A stretch of 64,000 nt of DNA from Marinibacterium sp050389775 (GCF_050389775.1 NZ_CP177146.1:1-64000); one strand, 5' to 3'; counted from the first letter of the stretch, positions 35,611 through 47,932 are shown. Notes: generated by a model not told the origin, from the sequence alone. A program made the numbers and translations.

Positions 35611-35632
35611 CCGGCGGCGTGGCCGCCGCCGG
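35611..35632. other. GC-rich hairpin between MFS and AraC genes
   Basis: CCGGCGGC and GCCGCCGG form a perfect 8-bp stem with a 6-base loop in the 128-bp gap between the transporter stop and the regulator start. No T-tract follows on the minus strand, so a simple intrinsic terminator is uncertain. It may insulate the regulator from transport-gene transcription. Confidence 0.4.
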
Positions 35633-35678
35633 TGAGGGGCGCAGATCGGGCGCCGGTCTGGCGCTGGTCAGGCAGGGA

Positions 35679-36998
35679 TCAGTTCGGCCCGGCCGCCCCG
35701 ATCGTTTCGGCCCAGCCGCGATTGGATGTTTCCGCCTCGCCTGCTCCGTCTGCCTTGTCCGGCCCGTCGGAGCCCTCGGCCCCGTCCGCTGCCGGGACAC
35801 CGGGGGCGGCCAGGCGCCGGCGCAGGGCCAGGCAGAAGACAAAGGCCAGGCCCATGACACCGGCCGCGATGGCGATGGACGGGCCATAGCCCAGGGCGGC
35901 GGCCAGCTGCATCGCGCCGCCGCCGGCGACAAAGCCGGTCAGCAGGAACAGCGAATGCTGCACGGTGAAATCGCTGCCTTCGGTGCCCGGCCCGGTGCGC
36001 GCCATGATCAGCGTGACCACGGCCGTCGAGATGCTGTGATGGGCGCAGTAGAGCACGATGATCGCCGGCACGATCAGCCTCCCGGCTTCGGCCGTGCCGA
36101 TCGGCATCAGGGCCAGCGCGGCCAGGGCCTCGATCGGCAGGACGGCCAGGATGACGACCACCGGCGACACTCGCACCAGCACCAGCCCGGTCAGGGCCAC
36201 GGCGATCAGCGAGACCAGCGGGGCCGTGACATTGAGCAGGCTGCCCACGGCCGTGACACTCCAGCCGGCATCGACCAGCCCGGTCTGCAACATGGGAAAG
36301 ACCATGCTGACGCCTATATTGACGACGATCAGGGTGATGGCCCAGCTGCCCATGCCGTCCTGCAACCAGACCCGCCACAGCCGCGACATGCCGGCATTTC
36401 GCGCGGAACGGGCCAGCCGGTCGGGCGCCTCGCCCGGTTCGCGGAAGCGCAGGATGGGGATCATCACGGCCAGCATGATGCCGGCCATGAACAGCAGGCC
36501 GACCTGCCAGCCGAGCGCGCCGTAGACATAGATCATGCCGCCCCCGCCCAGGATCAGGCCGAGCACGCCGCCGGCGACCTGGATCGCGTTGCCCGCTCCG
36601 CGCAGCGATGGCGGCAGCAGGCGGCAGGCGGTGGCATCGGCGGCGATGTCCTGGGTTGCGGCCAGCCCGGTCATGACCAGCGCCAGGATCAGCATCCGGG
36701 GGAACTGGGTCAGCGGGTCGAGCTGGCTGACCAGGACCAGCACGATGGCAATCCCGGCCTGGGCCAGCAGCAGCCAGGCCCGGTAATGGCCGAACCGGCC
36801 GAACCGGACCCGGTCGAGCAGCGGTGCCCAGAGGAACTTGAGCACCCAGACCATGCCCAGCCCGTAGAGCGCGCCGATCTGTTCCAGGCCCATGCCCTGA
36901 TCCCGAAGGATCACGGGCAGGCCCATGAAGAAGAAGGCCACGGGCAGGAACTGGGACACGTAGAGCGCGGTCAGCAGGATCCAGTTGGACGTTTTCAT
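35679..36998 (-). CDS. MFS siderophore transporter, RhtX/FptX-like
   Basis: A 439-residue polytopic inner-membrane protein with about 12 predicted segments, starting LLTALYVSQFLPVAFFFMGL and including the cytoplasmic loop LDRVRFGRFGHYRAW. The N-terminal pattern and its position beside a TonB receptor suggest the RhtX/FptX group, single-protein importers that carry ferric siderophores across the inner membrane in pyochelin and rhizobactin systems. Export by an MFS protein is the alternative. The C-terminal 40 residues are hydrophilic and Gly/Asp-rich. It follows the receptor gene by 25 bp and is probably cotranscribed with it. Confidence 0.82.
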   Translation of the reverse strand: MKTSNWILLTALYVSQFLPVAFFFMGLPVILRDQGMGLEQIGALYGLGMVWVLKFLWAPLLDRVRFGRFGHYRAWLLLAQAGIAIVLVLVSQLDPLTQFPRMLILALVMTGLAATQDIAADATACRLLPPSLRGAGNAIQVAGGVLGLILGGGGMIYVYGALGWQVGLLFMAGIMLAVMIPILRFREPGEAPDRLARSARNAGMSRLWRVWLQDGMGSWAITLIVVNIGVSMVFPMLQTGLVDAGWSVTAVGSLLNVTAPLVSLIAVALTGLVLVRVSPVVVILAVLPIEALAALALMPIGTAEAGRLIVPAIIVLYCAHHSISTAVVTLIMARTGPGTEGSDFTVQHSLFLLTGFVAGGGAMQLAAALGYGPSIAIAAGVMGLAFVFCLALRRRLAAPGVPAADGAEGSDGPDKADGAGEAETSNRGWAETIGAAGPN

Positions 36999-37023
36999 GC
37001 GGGTCTCCGTCCGGGCATGGCGC

Positions 37024-39198
<2,175 letters not shown>

Positions 39199-39454
39199 CC
39201 AATTTTCGTTTTTTCTGATTTTTCGCGACCAGGGCGCGTTGCAGGCCCCTCGGTTAGCTGACGGCAAGCCTAGGTCAGCCGGCCCGGGAGCTGTAGGCAC
39301 AAGACCTTTGCGTTCAGACAATTCTGCTTTGCGAAAGGGCAGGGCGGCGGGCCGCGCCGGGGCGATGCCTTGCGCCACGGCACCCGGATCGGGGGGCGGC
39401 CGGCGCGCATTTTCGGCTTGCGCAGCCATTCGTTTTTTGTCGACAGTCCGCAGG
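39199..39454. promoter_or_regulatory. Divergent promoter region with inverted repeats (receptor / GNAT)
   Basis: This 256-bp gap separates the divergent receptor and acetyltransferase genes. It contains GCTGAC (39257-39262) and GTCAGC (39274-39279), a 6-bp inverted repeat with an 11-base spacer about 60-80 bp upstream of the receptor start. A second element, TTCAGACAATTCTGC at 39313-39327, resembles the alphaproteobacterial Irr iron-control element only weakly. A/T-rich runs at 39200-39230 may be promoter sequence. The assignments are tentative. Confidence 0.4.
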
Positions 39455-39925
39455 ATGAAGACCGCCGACCTGACCATCCGCCCGGCCCGGGCCGCCGATA
39501 TCCCGGTGCTCGTTGCGCTTTATGCCGACGACGACCTGGGCAAGCTGCGCGAAGAGACCGGGGCGGCGCCCGACCAGGGCTACATGGAGGCCTTTGCGGC
39601 CATCGACACCGATCCCAACCACGTGCTGGCCGTGGGCGAATGCGACGGCCGCGTCGTGGCCACCCTGCTGCTGTCCTTCCTGCCGGGCCTGTCGCGCCAT
39701 GGTGCCTGGCGGGCCCAGGTCGAGGCCATGCGCGTGGCCCGCGACCTGCGCGGGCAGGGGCTGGGCCGGCAGATGATCGACTGGGCGGTGGGACAGGCCC
39801 GCGCCCGGGGCTGCGCGTTGGTGCAGCTGACCTCGGACCAGCGCCGGCCCGAGGCCCATCGGTTCTATGAACAGGCCGGGTTCGTGCCCAGCCACCTGGG
39901 GTTCAAACTGAGACTGGACGATTGA
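39455..39925 (+). CDS. GNAT-family N-acetyltransferase
   Basis: A 156-residue protein with the GNAT fold: an N-terminal LTIRPARAADIPVLVALY strand-helix, the acetyl-CoA pyrophosphate loop VARDLRGQGLGRQMIDW, and the C-terminal RPEAHRFYEQAGFVPSHLGF. It would acetylate a small amine, perhaps an amino acid or peptide, judging from its neighbours. It is the first gene of the dipeptidase/transporter operon and overlaps the dipeptidase start as TGATG. The long upstream open frame is unconserved; the ATG at 39455 begins exactly where the family homology begins. Confidence 0.9.
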   Translation: MKTADLTIRPARAADIPVLVALYADDDLGKLREETGAAPDQGYMEAFAAIDTDPNHVLAVGECDGRVVATLLLSFLPGLSRHGAWRAQVEAMRVARDLRGQGLGRQMIDWAVGQARARGCALVQLTSDQRRPEAHRFYEQAGFVPSHLGFKLRLDD

Positions 39926-40977
39926 TGCCCGAGACGCCGCTTTTCTTCGATGGCCACAATGACACCGTCCTGCGCATCCTGCGCGGGCAGGTCACGGCCG
40001 AGCAGCTGGCCGCCGGCGTGGACGATGGGCATATCGACGCGCCCCGGGCCCGGAAGGGCGGCCTGGGCGGGGGGATCTTTGCGATCTTCACGCCCAATCC
40101 CGATGGCGCTTCGGACCGCGATGACCAGATGCGCCAGGCGCGGTACGACCTGCCCAAGCCCCGGCCGCTGGACCGCGATGTCGCCCTGGACTGGACCCGC
40201 CGGGGGTTCGATGCGCTGGAGGCCATGGACCGGGCCGGGGCGATCACCTTGTGCCGCAGCGTCGACGAGATCGCCGCCGCCCTGCCGGGGCCGCGGCTGG
40301 CCGCGACGATCCATATCGAGGGCGCCGAATGCATCGACCCCGACTTCGCCGCCCTGCACGAGTTCCACGCCCGCGGGCTGCGCTCGCTGGGCCCGGTCTG
40401 GAGCCGTGACACGATCTTTGGCCAGGGCGTGCCCTTTCGCTATCCGGCCGATCCCGACATCGGCCCGGGCCTGACCGATGCCGGCAAGGCGCTGGTGCGC
40501 GAATGCAACCGGCTGGGTATCATGATCGACCTGTCGCACCTGAATGCCGCCGGGATGGCCGACGTGGCGGCGATCTCGGATGCGCCGCTGGTGGCCACCC
40601 ATTCCAATGCCTGGGCGGTCTGCCCGCATGCCCGCAACCTGGCCGACCGCCAGCTCGACATGATCCGCGACAGCGACGGCATGGTCGGCATCAACCTGGC
40701 CAGCGCCTTCCTGCGGCCCGACGGGCGCAAGGATGCGGATTTCGAGCTTGACATATTGCTCCGTCATTTTGACCATTTGGTCGAACGACTGGGCGAGGAC
40801 CGTGTCGGCCTGGGATCGGATTTCGACGGCTCGCTGGTGCCGCGCCCGATCGGTGACTGCGCGGGTCTGCCCAATCTTGCGGCGGCGCTGCGCGCGCATG
40901 GGGTGGACGATGCGCTGATGACCAAGGTCACGCATGGTAACTGGTTGCGCGTGCTGCGGAAGACGTGGCGAGAGTGA
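39925..40977 (+). CDS. Membrane dipeptidase (peptidase M19)
   Basis: A 350-residue zinc enzyme of the renal dipeptidase family, which hydrolyses L,L- or L,D-dipeptides. Metal ligands are visible: FFDGHNDTV (His-x-Asp), HIEGAECID (bridging Glu), IDLSHLN and ATHSNAWAV (His residues), and GLGSDFDGS (Asp near the C-terminus). No signal peptide is seen, so it is probably cytoplasmic. It lies directly upstream of a complete peptide ABC transporter, which suggests uptake and hydrolysis of the same dipeptides. Confidence 0.93.
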   Translation: MPETPLFFDGHNDTVLRILRGQVTAEQLAAGVDDGHIDAPRARKGGLGGGIFAIFTPNPDGASDRDDQMRQARYDLPKPRPLDRDVALDWTRRGFDALEAMDRAGAITLCRSVDEIAAALPGPRLAATIHIEGAECIDPDFAALHEFHARGLRSLGPVWSRDTIFGQGVPFRYPADPDIGPGLTDAGKALVRECNRLGIMIDLSHLNAAGMADVAAISDAPLVATHSNAWAVCPHARNLADRQLDMIRDSDGMVGINLASAFLRPDGRKDADFELDILLRHFDHLVERLGEDRVGLGSDFDGSLVPRPIGDCAGLPNLAAALRAHGVDDALMTKVTHGNWLRVLRKTWRE

Positions 40978-41063
40978 CCGGCAGCCGGATCGGCCCGGCG
41001 GCATGGCCCGCCGGATCGCAAGAGACACCAAGACAAGAAACACCAACTGGGAGTTTAGTAACC

Positions 41064-42665
41064 ATGAAACAACGCAACCGTTTCATCGCCGCCGCCGTGG
41101 CCGCGATGCTGTCCGGGGCGGTGGCCGCGCCGGTGCTGGCAGAGACGCCGCCGAACATGCTGGTCATTGCCAACCGCATCGACGACATCAAGACGTTCGA
41201 TCCGGCCGAGAGCTTTGAGTTCGCCGGCGCCGACGTGTCGCGCAATGTCTATGAAAAGCTGGTCAATTTCGATCCGCTCGACCTCGAAGCCGGGTTCGGC
41301 CCGCAGCTGGCCGAAAGCTGGGAGATCAGCGAGGACGGCACCACGATCACCTTCACCATGGCCGAGGGCCATGTCTTTGCCTCGGGCAACCCGGTGACGG
41401 CCAAGGATGCCGAGTATTCGCTGCGCCGCGCGGTGCTGCTGAACAAGACGCCGTCCTTCATCCTGACCCAGTTCGGCTTTACCGCCGACAATGTCGAAGA
41501 GACGATCGTCGCCACCGATGACAAGACCCTGGTCATCACGCTCGACAAGCCCTACGCCCAATCCTTCGTGCTGAACTGCCTGACCGCCACGATCGGTGGC
41601 ATCGTCGACAGCCAGACCGTCATGGCCAACGAGGTCGACGGCGACATGGGCAACGAATGGCTGCGCACCAACACCGCCGGCTCGGGCCCCTACAAGGTCG
41701 TCGACTGGAAGCCGAACGAGAGCGTGCTGATGGATCTCAACCCGGAATACGGCGGCGACAAGCCGGCGATGGAACGGGTGATCGTCCAGCACATCCAGGA
41801 AAGCGCGACCCAGCGGCTGATGCTGGAACGCGGCGACATCGACGTTGCGCGCAACCTGTCGCCCGAGGACGTGGCCGGGCTGGGTGATGCCGATGGCGTC
41901 AAGATCGTCGACGAGCAGCGCGGCCAGATCATGTACTGGTCGGCCAACCAGAAGAACGAGATGCTGGCCGATCCCAAGGTCACCGAGGCGCTGAAATACG
42001 CCACGGATTATGCCGGGATGGAAGGGTCGTTCCTCGACGGCCAGTGGATCACCCACCAGGCCTTCCTGCCGCTGTCCTTCCTGGGCGCGCTTGAAGACAA
42101 GCCGTTCTCCTACGACATGGACGCGGCCAAGGCGGCCCTGGCCGAAAGCGGCTTTGCCGATTGCGGGCCGATCAAGATCTCGGTTCGCGAGGCGCAGGAG
42201 CGGATGGACATCGCCCAGAGCCTGCAGAACACCTGGGGTCAGCTGGGCTGTGACGTCGAGCTGATCGTCGGCACCGGTGCCCAGACGCTGGACCGCTACC
42301 GCGCCCGCGAGCATGACATCTACCTTGGTGCCTGGGGCCCGGATTACCCGGACCCGAACACCAATGCCGGCACCTTCGCGCTGAACCCCGACAATGCCGA
42401 CGAGGCTGGCAACACCGGGTATCTCGCCTGGCGGAATGCCTGGGATCCGGCCGACATGAACGATGCGACCCTCGCCGCCGTGCAGGAAAACGACACGGCC
42501 GCCCGCAAGGCCATGTACGAAGAGATCCAAGCCGAGTTCCAGCAGGTCGCACCCTTCGGCATCATGTTCCAGCGTATCGAACAGAACGCGATGGCGGAGA
42601 ATGTCGAGAATTTCGTGGCAGGGGCGGCGACAACGGCCGTGTCCTATTGGGTCATCACGAAGTAA
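41064..42665 (+). CDS. Peptide ABC transporter substrate-binding protein (family 5)
   Basis: A 533-residue secreted binding protein. A signal peptide of about 26 residues ends in PVLAETPP. The family signature follows: LVIANRIDDIKTFDPAES, NVYEKLVNFDP, LAESWEISEDGTTITFTM and AWGPDYPDPNTNAGTFA. The DppA/OppA family captures di- or oligopeptides, or sometimes other nitrogenous compounds, in the periplasm. The ATG at 41064 is preferred: GGGAG lies about 10 bases upstream and the signal sequence starts there. It is the third gene of the operon, after the dipeptidase. Confidence 0.93.
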   Translation: MKQRNRFIAAAVAAMLSGAVAAPVLAETPPNMLVIANRIDDIKTFDPAESFEFAGADVSRNVYEKLVNFDPLDLEAGFGPQLAESWEISEDGTTITFTMAEGHVFASGNPVTAKDAEYSLRRAVLLNKTPSFILTQFGFTADNVEETIVATDDKTLVITLDKPYAQSFVLNCLTATIGGIVDSQTVMANEVDGDMGNEWLRTNTAGSGPYKVVDWKPNESVLMDLNPEYGGDKPAMERVIVQHIQESATQRLMLERGDIDVARNLSPEDVAGLGDADGVKIVDEQRGQIMYWSANQKNEMLADPKVTEALKYATDYAGMEGSFLDGQWITHQAFLPLSFLGALEDKPFSYDMDAAKAALAESGFADCGPIKISVREAQERMDIAQSLQNTWGQLGCDVELIVGTGAQTLDRYRAREHDIYLGAWGPDYPDPNTNAGTFALNPDNADEAGNTGYLAWRNAWDPADMNDATLAAVQENDTAARKAMYEEIQAEFQQVAPFGIMFQRIEQNAMAENVENFVAGAATTAVSYWVITK

Positions 42666-42669
42666 GACC

Positions 42670-43728
42670 GTGGCCAACGTGACCGGAAACGGAGGGGCGC
42701 TGCGCGCGCCCCTCCAGGCAACATTCCTGGGCAAGGCCCTGCGGCTGGTCGTCACCGTGGCGATCACCCTGCTGGGCCTGCTGTTCGTGACATTCATGAT
42801 CGGCCGCGTCATGCCGATCGACCCGGTGCTCGCCGTGATCGGCGAACGGGCGACGCAAGCACAATATGACGAGACATTCCTTGCCCTGGGCCTCGACAAG
42901 CCGCTGGTCGTGCAATTCGGCATCTACGTGCGCGACGTGCTGCAGGGCGATTTCGGGACATCCATCCGCACCGGCCAGAACGTGGCCGACGATATCGCGC
43001 GGGTGTTCCCCGCCACGCTGGAACTGGCCACGCTGGGCACGCTGATCGGCGTTGTCCTGGGCGTTCCGCTGGGGGTTCTGGCCGCCGTGCGCAAGGGCAC
43101 CTGGATCGACCAGCTGGCCCGCCTTGTCGGGCTGATCGGCTATTCCATCCCGGTCTTCTGGCTGGGCCTCGTGGGTCTGCTGATCTTTTACGGCATCCTC
43201 GGTTGGGTTGCCGGGCCGGGCCGGCTGGGCATCTTCTACCAGGGGCTGGTCGAGCCGATCACCGGGCTCCTGCTGGTCGACAGCCTGCTGCGCGGCAACA
43301 TCACCGTCTTCAAGGACGCGTTTTCCCACATCATCCTGCCGGCATCGATCCTGGCCTATTACTCGATGGCCTATATCAGCCGCATGACACGGTCCTTCAT
43401 GCTGGAACAGCTGAGTTCCGAATACGTGACCACCGCCCGCGTCAAGGGCCTGTCGGAATGGAAGGTCGTCTGGCACCATGCGTTCCGCAACATCCGCGTG
43501 CAGCTGATCACCGTCATCGCCCTGGCCTATGCCAACCTGCTGGAAGGCTCGGTCCTGACCGAGATCATCTTTGCCTGGCCGGGTATCGGCAGCTACATCA
43601 CGACCTCGCTGCTGGCCAATGACATGAATTCGGTCCTGGGCGGCACCATCGTGATCGGCACCATCTTCGTCGGTCTGAACATCTTTTCGGACCTTCTCTA
43701 CCGCTTCCTTGATCCGAGGTCGAAATGA
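42670..43728 (+). CDS. Peptide ABC transporter permease, DppB type
   Basis: An inner-membrane permease of about 352 residues with an N-terminal helix (VVTVAITLLGLLFVTFMIG) and five further segments. It carries the conserved periplasmic LGLDKPLVVQFGIYV segment and the cytoplasmic EAA-type loop TTARVKGLSEWKVVWHHAFR that contacts the ATPases. The likely start is GTG at 42670, four bases after the binding-protein stop; another GTG lies at 42679. It ends in an ATGA overlap with the next permease. Confidence 0.92.
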   Translation: MANVTGNGGALRAPLQATFLGKALRLVVTVAITLLGLLFVTFMIGRVMPIDPVLAVIGERATQAQYDETFLALGLDKPLVVQFGIYVRDVLQGDFGTSIRTGQNVADDIARVFPATLELATLGTLIGVVLGVPLGVLAAVRKGTWIDQLARLVGLIGYSIPVFWLGLVGLLIFYGILGWVAGPGRLGIFYQGLVEPITGLLLVDSLLRGNITVFKDAFSHIILPASILAYYSMAYISRMTRSFMLEQLSSEYVTTARVKGLSEWKVVWHHAFRNIRVQLITVIALAYANLLEGSVLTEIIFAWPGIGSYITTSLLANDMNSVLGGTIVIGTIFVGLNIFSDLLYRFLDPRSK

Positions 43729-44636
43729 GCAGCGAAAGCCTCAAGGACTGGCTGCTCGCCGAAGAGCCGCAATCGCGCCGCCAGGCCCGCATGAGCGCCT
43801 GGTACCAGGGCTGGCTGACCTTCCGGTCGAACACCCTGGCCATGGTCGGGCTGATCATCCTGGCCCTGATCATCCTGGCGGCGATCTTTGCGCCGCTGCT
43901 GGCCAGCCACGATCCCTTTGCCCAGGACCTGGGCCAGCGCCTGCTGGCCCCGGGCGAGGCCGGGCACCTGCTGGGCACCGACAGCCTGGGCCGCGACATC
44001 TATTCCCGCCTGCTCTACGGGGCGCGGATCTCGATCTATATCGTGTTGCTCGTGGCCATGGTCGCGCCGCTGCTGGGCCTGGTGATCGGCACCATCGCCG
44101 GCTACATGGGCGGCTGGGTCGACGAGGTGCTGATGCGCCTGACCGACATCTTCCTGGCCTTTCCCCGGCTGATCCTGGCCCTGGCCTTTGTTGCCGCCCT
44201 GGGCGCGGGGATCGAGAACGCCGTGCTGGCCATTTCGCTGACCGCCTGGCCGCCCTATGCGCGGATCGCCCGGGCCGAGACGCTGACCATCCGTTCGGCC
44301 GATTTCATCCATGCCATCCGCCTTCAGGGCGCCGGCCCGATCCGCATCATCACGCGGCATATCTGGCCGCTGTGTATCTCTTCGCTGATGATCCGGGTGA
44401 CGCTGGACATGGCCGGCATCATCCTGACGGCTGCCGGTCTGGGCTTCCTGGGCCTGGGCGCGCAGCCGCCCTCGCCGGAATGGGGGGCGATGATTTCCGA
44501 GGGGCGCAAGTACATCCTGGATTACTGGTGGGTCGCGACGATGCCCGGGCTGGCGATCTTTGCCATCTCGCTGGCGTTCAACCTGCTGGGCGACGGTCTG
44601 CGCGACGTGCTGGACCCGAAGGAGAGCGGATCGTGA
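43725..44636 (+). CDS. Peptide ABC transporter permease, DppC type
   Basis: A 303-residue inner-membrane protein. It has the DppC/OppC N-terminal segment (FRSNTLAMVGLIILALIILA), the HLLGTDSLGRDIYSRLLYG signature, and the EAA loop ARAETLTIRSADFIHAIR. It pairs with the preceding DppB-type protein. It is separated from the first ATPase by 238 bp of hairpin-rich DNA, unlike the tight overlaps elsewhere in this operon. Confidence 0.94.
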   Translation: MSSESLKDWLLAEEPQSRRQARMSAWYQGWLTFRSNTLAMVGLIILALIILAAIFAPLLASHDPFAQDLGQRLLAPGEAGHLLGTDSLGRDIYSRLLYGARISIYIVLLVAMVAPLLGLVIGTIAGYMGGWVDEVLMRLTDIFLAFPRLILALAFVAALGAGIENAVLAISLTAWPPYARIARAETLTIRSADFIHAIRLQGAGPIRIITRHIWPLCISSLMIRVTLDMAGIILTAAGLGFLGLGAQPPSPEWGAMISEGRKYILDYWWVATMPGLAIFAISLAFNLLGDGLRDVLDPKESGS

Positions 44637-44653
44637 CCATCCATGACCGTATC

Positions 44654-44755
44654 GCCCGGGGGACCCCCGGGCCGCGCCGCATGGCCGAGTGCAGCATCCG
44701 AGCCACTTTGCCCGGCGGCAACGCCGGGCCGCGCCCGACCCTCCCCCCGGGAGGG
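44654..44755. repeat. Three successive perfect hairpins inside the peptide-transport operon
   Basis: The 238-bp permease-ATPase gap holds three perfect stems. At 44654-44672, GCCCGGGGG and CCCCCGGGC flank one A. At 44710-44729, an 8-bp stem (GCCCGGCG/CGCCGGGC) carries a GCAA (GNRA) tetraloop. At 44739-44755, CCCTCCC and GGGAGGG flank CCC. None is followed by a T-tract. They could be a REP-like palindromic insertion or RNA processing sites that set the ratio of permease to ATPase. Confidence 0.6.
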
Positions 44756-44874
44756 CGCATCGTTTCCGTCCCGCACCGAACCCGCGGCATGGGCGCGACG
44801 ATCTTGGCGATGACCGCAACCGCAGGAGGCGCCCACCCAGGCTCGGGCGCGTCCCTCCGCACGAGGTCCGACCG

Positions 44875-45728
44875 ATGACCCACCTGATCGACGTGGAAAA
44901 CCTGCGCGTCACCTTTCCGACCCGCTCTGGCACGTTCGAGGCCGTGCGGGGCATTTCCTTTACCCTCGGCCGCGAACGGCTGGGCATCGTCGGCGAATCC
45001 GGCTCGGGCAAGTCGATGACCGGCCGGGCGCTTCTGCGCCTGATCCGGCCGCCCGGCCAGATCACCGCCGACCGCATGGACATGAACGGCGAGAGCCTCC
45101 TGACCGCTTCCGATGCGCGCATGCGCAAGGTCCGTGGCCGGCAGATGTCGATGATCATGCAGGACCCCAAGTTCTCGCTGAACCCGGTGATGACCGTCGG
45201 CCAGCAGATGATCGAAGCCCTGCGCACCCATGAAAAGGTCTCGAAATCCCGGGCCCGCGAACGGGCGCTGGAAATGCTGGACGAGGTGGCCATCCGCAAT
45301 CCCGAACGGGTGCTGAACCTCTACCCGCACGAGGTCTCGGGCGGGATGGGCCAACGGATCATGATCGCCATGATGCTGCTGCCGAAGCCCGAGATCCTGA
45401 TCGCCGATGAACCGACCTCGGCGCTCGATGTCTCGGTGCAGCTGCAGGTGCTGGATATCATGGACAAGCTGGTCAAGGACCGGGGCATGGGGCTGATCTT
45501 CATCAGCCACGATCTGAACCTGGTGGCCAAGTTCTGCGACCGCATCGCGGTGATGTATGCCGGGCGCATCGTGGAAACCTGCAAGGCCAGCGAGCTGCGC
45601 AATGCGCGCCATCCCTATACGCTGGGCCTGCTGAACGCGGTGCCCGACCTGGAACACCCCCGTGACCGGCTGGACGTGCTCGTGCGCGACCCGGCCTGGC
45701 GCGAGGCCCCGTCGGTGAGTGCGCGCAC

Positions 45729-45732
<4 letters not shown>
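44875..45732 (+). CDS. Peptide ABC transporter ATPase, DppD type
   Basis: A 285-residue ATPase: Walker A GESGSGKSM, Q-loop in QDPKFSLNPVMTVGQQM, signature VSGGMGQRIMI (VSGGM rather than LSGGQ, a frequent OppD/DppD variant), Walker B ILIADEPTSALD, and the switch His in FISHDLNLV. It energises peptide import with the partner ATPase downstream, whose ATG overlaps its stop. The ATG at 44875 is preceded by GAGG. It lacks part of the long Cys-rich C-terminal extension found in many DppD proteins. Confidence 0.94.
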
Positions 45733-46484
<752 letters not shown>

Positions 46485-46505
46485 ACCGGCGGCTTCAGCC
46501 ATGAA

Positions 46506-46531
46506 AAACGGGGGCCCGAAGGCCCCCGTTT
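46506..46531. terminator. Bidirectional intrinsic terminator
   Basis: AAACGGGGGCC (46506-46516) pairs perfectly with GGCCCCCGTTT (46521-46531) around a CGAA tetraloop. A-rich sequence precedes it and T-rich sequence follows, so it can act in both directions. It sits between the convergent ends of the peptide-transport operon and the permease gene, as expected for a shared terminator. Confidence 0.85.
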
Positions 46532-46561
46532 GCGTTTGCGGATCTGTCAGGACGCGCCGGG

Positions 46562-47932
46562 TCAGGCCGACGGCTGATCCTTGACAAAGGTCTTGTCGGT
46601 CTCGCCGCGGAAGAAATCGCGCCCGTAGACCAGGATGCAGAGCACGACGCCCACGCCAAAGGCCCAGGCCGCGCCACGGGTGGCGAGCACGGCGGCGACG
46701 ATGCCGGCGATGCCGAGGTCGCGCTGCGACCGGGCTTCCATGACGCCGATCCGCACCGAGACATAGCCCTGGATCAGCAGGGTCAGGGCCAGGGCGATGC
46801 CCAGAATGGGCTGTACCAGGGTGACGATGGGCATCAGCAGCAGGCCGGTGTTGGTGCCCCAGCGGAACGAGCCGGCACCGCCAAAGATCGAATCCATGGT
46901 CTTCTTGCCCTGGGTGAAGCGCTCGACGATGACCACGTGCATGGCCGACCACAGCGGGCCGCACATCGCCACGTCGGGGCCGACGATCGACATGACCGAG
47001 TTCCGCGCGCCAAAGATCATGTGGGCCCGGTCGGGGCTGTAGTCGATCTTTTCGTCGGGGCGTTCGGCATCGGCCTCTTCGAGGATGGCCTTGGATTGCA
47101 GCACGTCACCGAAGAGCACGATATAGGCCGCCAGAACCGTGGGAATGGCGCTGATGAACATGTGCAGCGGCGGCAGGCCCAGGCCGAAGACGGTGTATTC
47201 AGCGAAGAGCGTGGCGAAATCGGGTTTCGAGATGCCCCATTCCAGGTCCGGCCAGGGGGCCTCGCCGAAGATCGGCGCCACGATGATGGCCAGGGCGACG
47301 ATGGGGAAGATGCCCAGCTTGCCGATCAGGCCGAACAGGGCGACATCGCGTTTCAGCTTGGCGAAATGGCGCGAGAAGATGACGTAGAACGCGATGCCCA
47401 CGGCAATGGTGATGGTGAAGGGGAAGCTGTCGAAGCGCCCGCCGACCTTGAAGACCGAGATTACGGCGGCGATGCCCGCGCCGATGATGACGCCCGACTT
47501 GATGGCCTGTGGAATGGCCGCGACAACCTTGTGGGCCAGGCCCGACGCCCCGATGAAGATCGAGAAGAGCCCCAGCAGCAACTGGAAGGATATCAGCGCG
47601 TGCACCCGTTCAGGGCCTTCGGGGAAGGCCGCGCAATAGGCCATCAGCAGCGGGATGGCCGGGGTGATCCAGCCCGGCACGACCGGGTCGCCCAGCAGGT
47701 GGTGGGCCAGGTAGAGGACCCCGTTCATCATGACGACGGCCAGGGCCACCTCGAAGGGCATGTTCAGCAGCTCGACCATCAGCGGGATCGCCGCCAGGTC
47801 GACCGCGCACATCAGCAGGCCCTGGAAATAATCGGGCCATTCGAAGCGGTAATGCAGGAAGGGCAGGCGGATCTTGAATGGCCCCGCCGGCCAATAGGGC
47901 GTTTCCTGCCCGTCGATACGTTGAATTCTCAC
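46562..47932 (-). CDS. NCS2-like (xanthine/uracil-type) membrane permease
   Basis: A 456-residue integral membrane protein with about 12 hydrophobic segments, including QLLLGLFSIFIGASGLAHKV, IPQAIKSGVIIGAGIAAVIS and LPPLHMFISAIPTVLAAYIV. The pattern resembles nucleobase/cation symporter-2 and related solute carriers, but the substrate cannot be read from sequence. Its place after SSADH and an iron alcohol dehydrogenase suggests it imports the acid or alcohol that those enzymes oxidise. The start is GTG at 47932 with GAGGAG six bases upstream. It is the last gene of the three-gene leftward set. Confidence 0.75.
   Translation of the reverse strand: MRIQRIDGQETPYWPAGPFKIRLPFLHYRFEWPDYFQGLLMCAVDLAAIPLMVELLNMPFEVALAVVMMNGVLYLAHHLLGDPVVPGWITPAIPLLMAYCAAFPEGPERVHALISFQLLLGLFSIFIGASGLAHKVVAAIPQAIKSGVIIGAGIAAVISVFKVGGRFDSFPFTITIAVGIAFYVIFSRHFAKLKRDVALFGLIGKLGIFPIVALAIIVAPIFGEAPWPDLEWGISKPDFATLFAEYTVFGLGLPPLHMFISAIPTVLAAYIVLFGDVLQSKAILEEADAERPDEKIDYSPDRAHMIFGARNSVMSIVGPDVAMCGPLWSAMHVVIVERFTQGKKTMDSIFGGAGSFRWGTNTGLLLMPIVTLVQPILGIALALTLLIQGYVSVRIGVMEARSQRDLGIAGIVAAVLATRGAAWAFGVGVVLCILVYGRDFFRGETDKTFVKDQPSA

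Noticed and set aside
44637..44874. A small gene or a frameshifted C-terminus between the DppC- and DppD-type genes
   Set aside because: The permease ends at its normal family length and the ATPase begins at its normal start. The gap has no coding pattern and is filled by hairpins.
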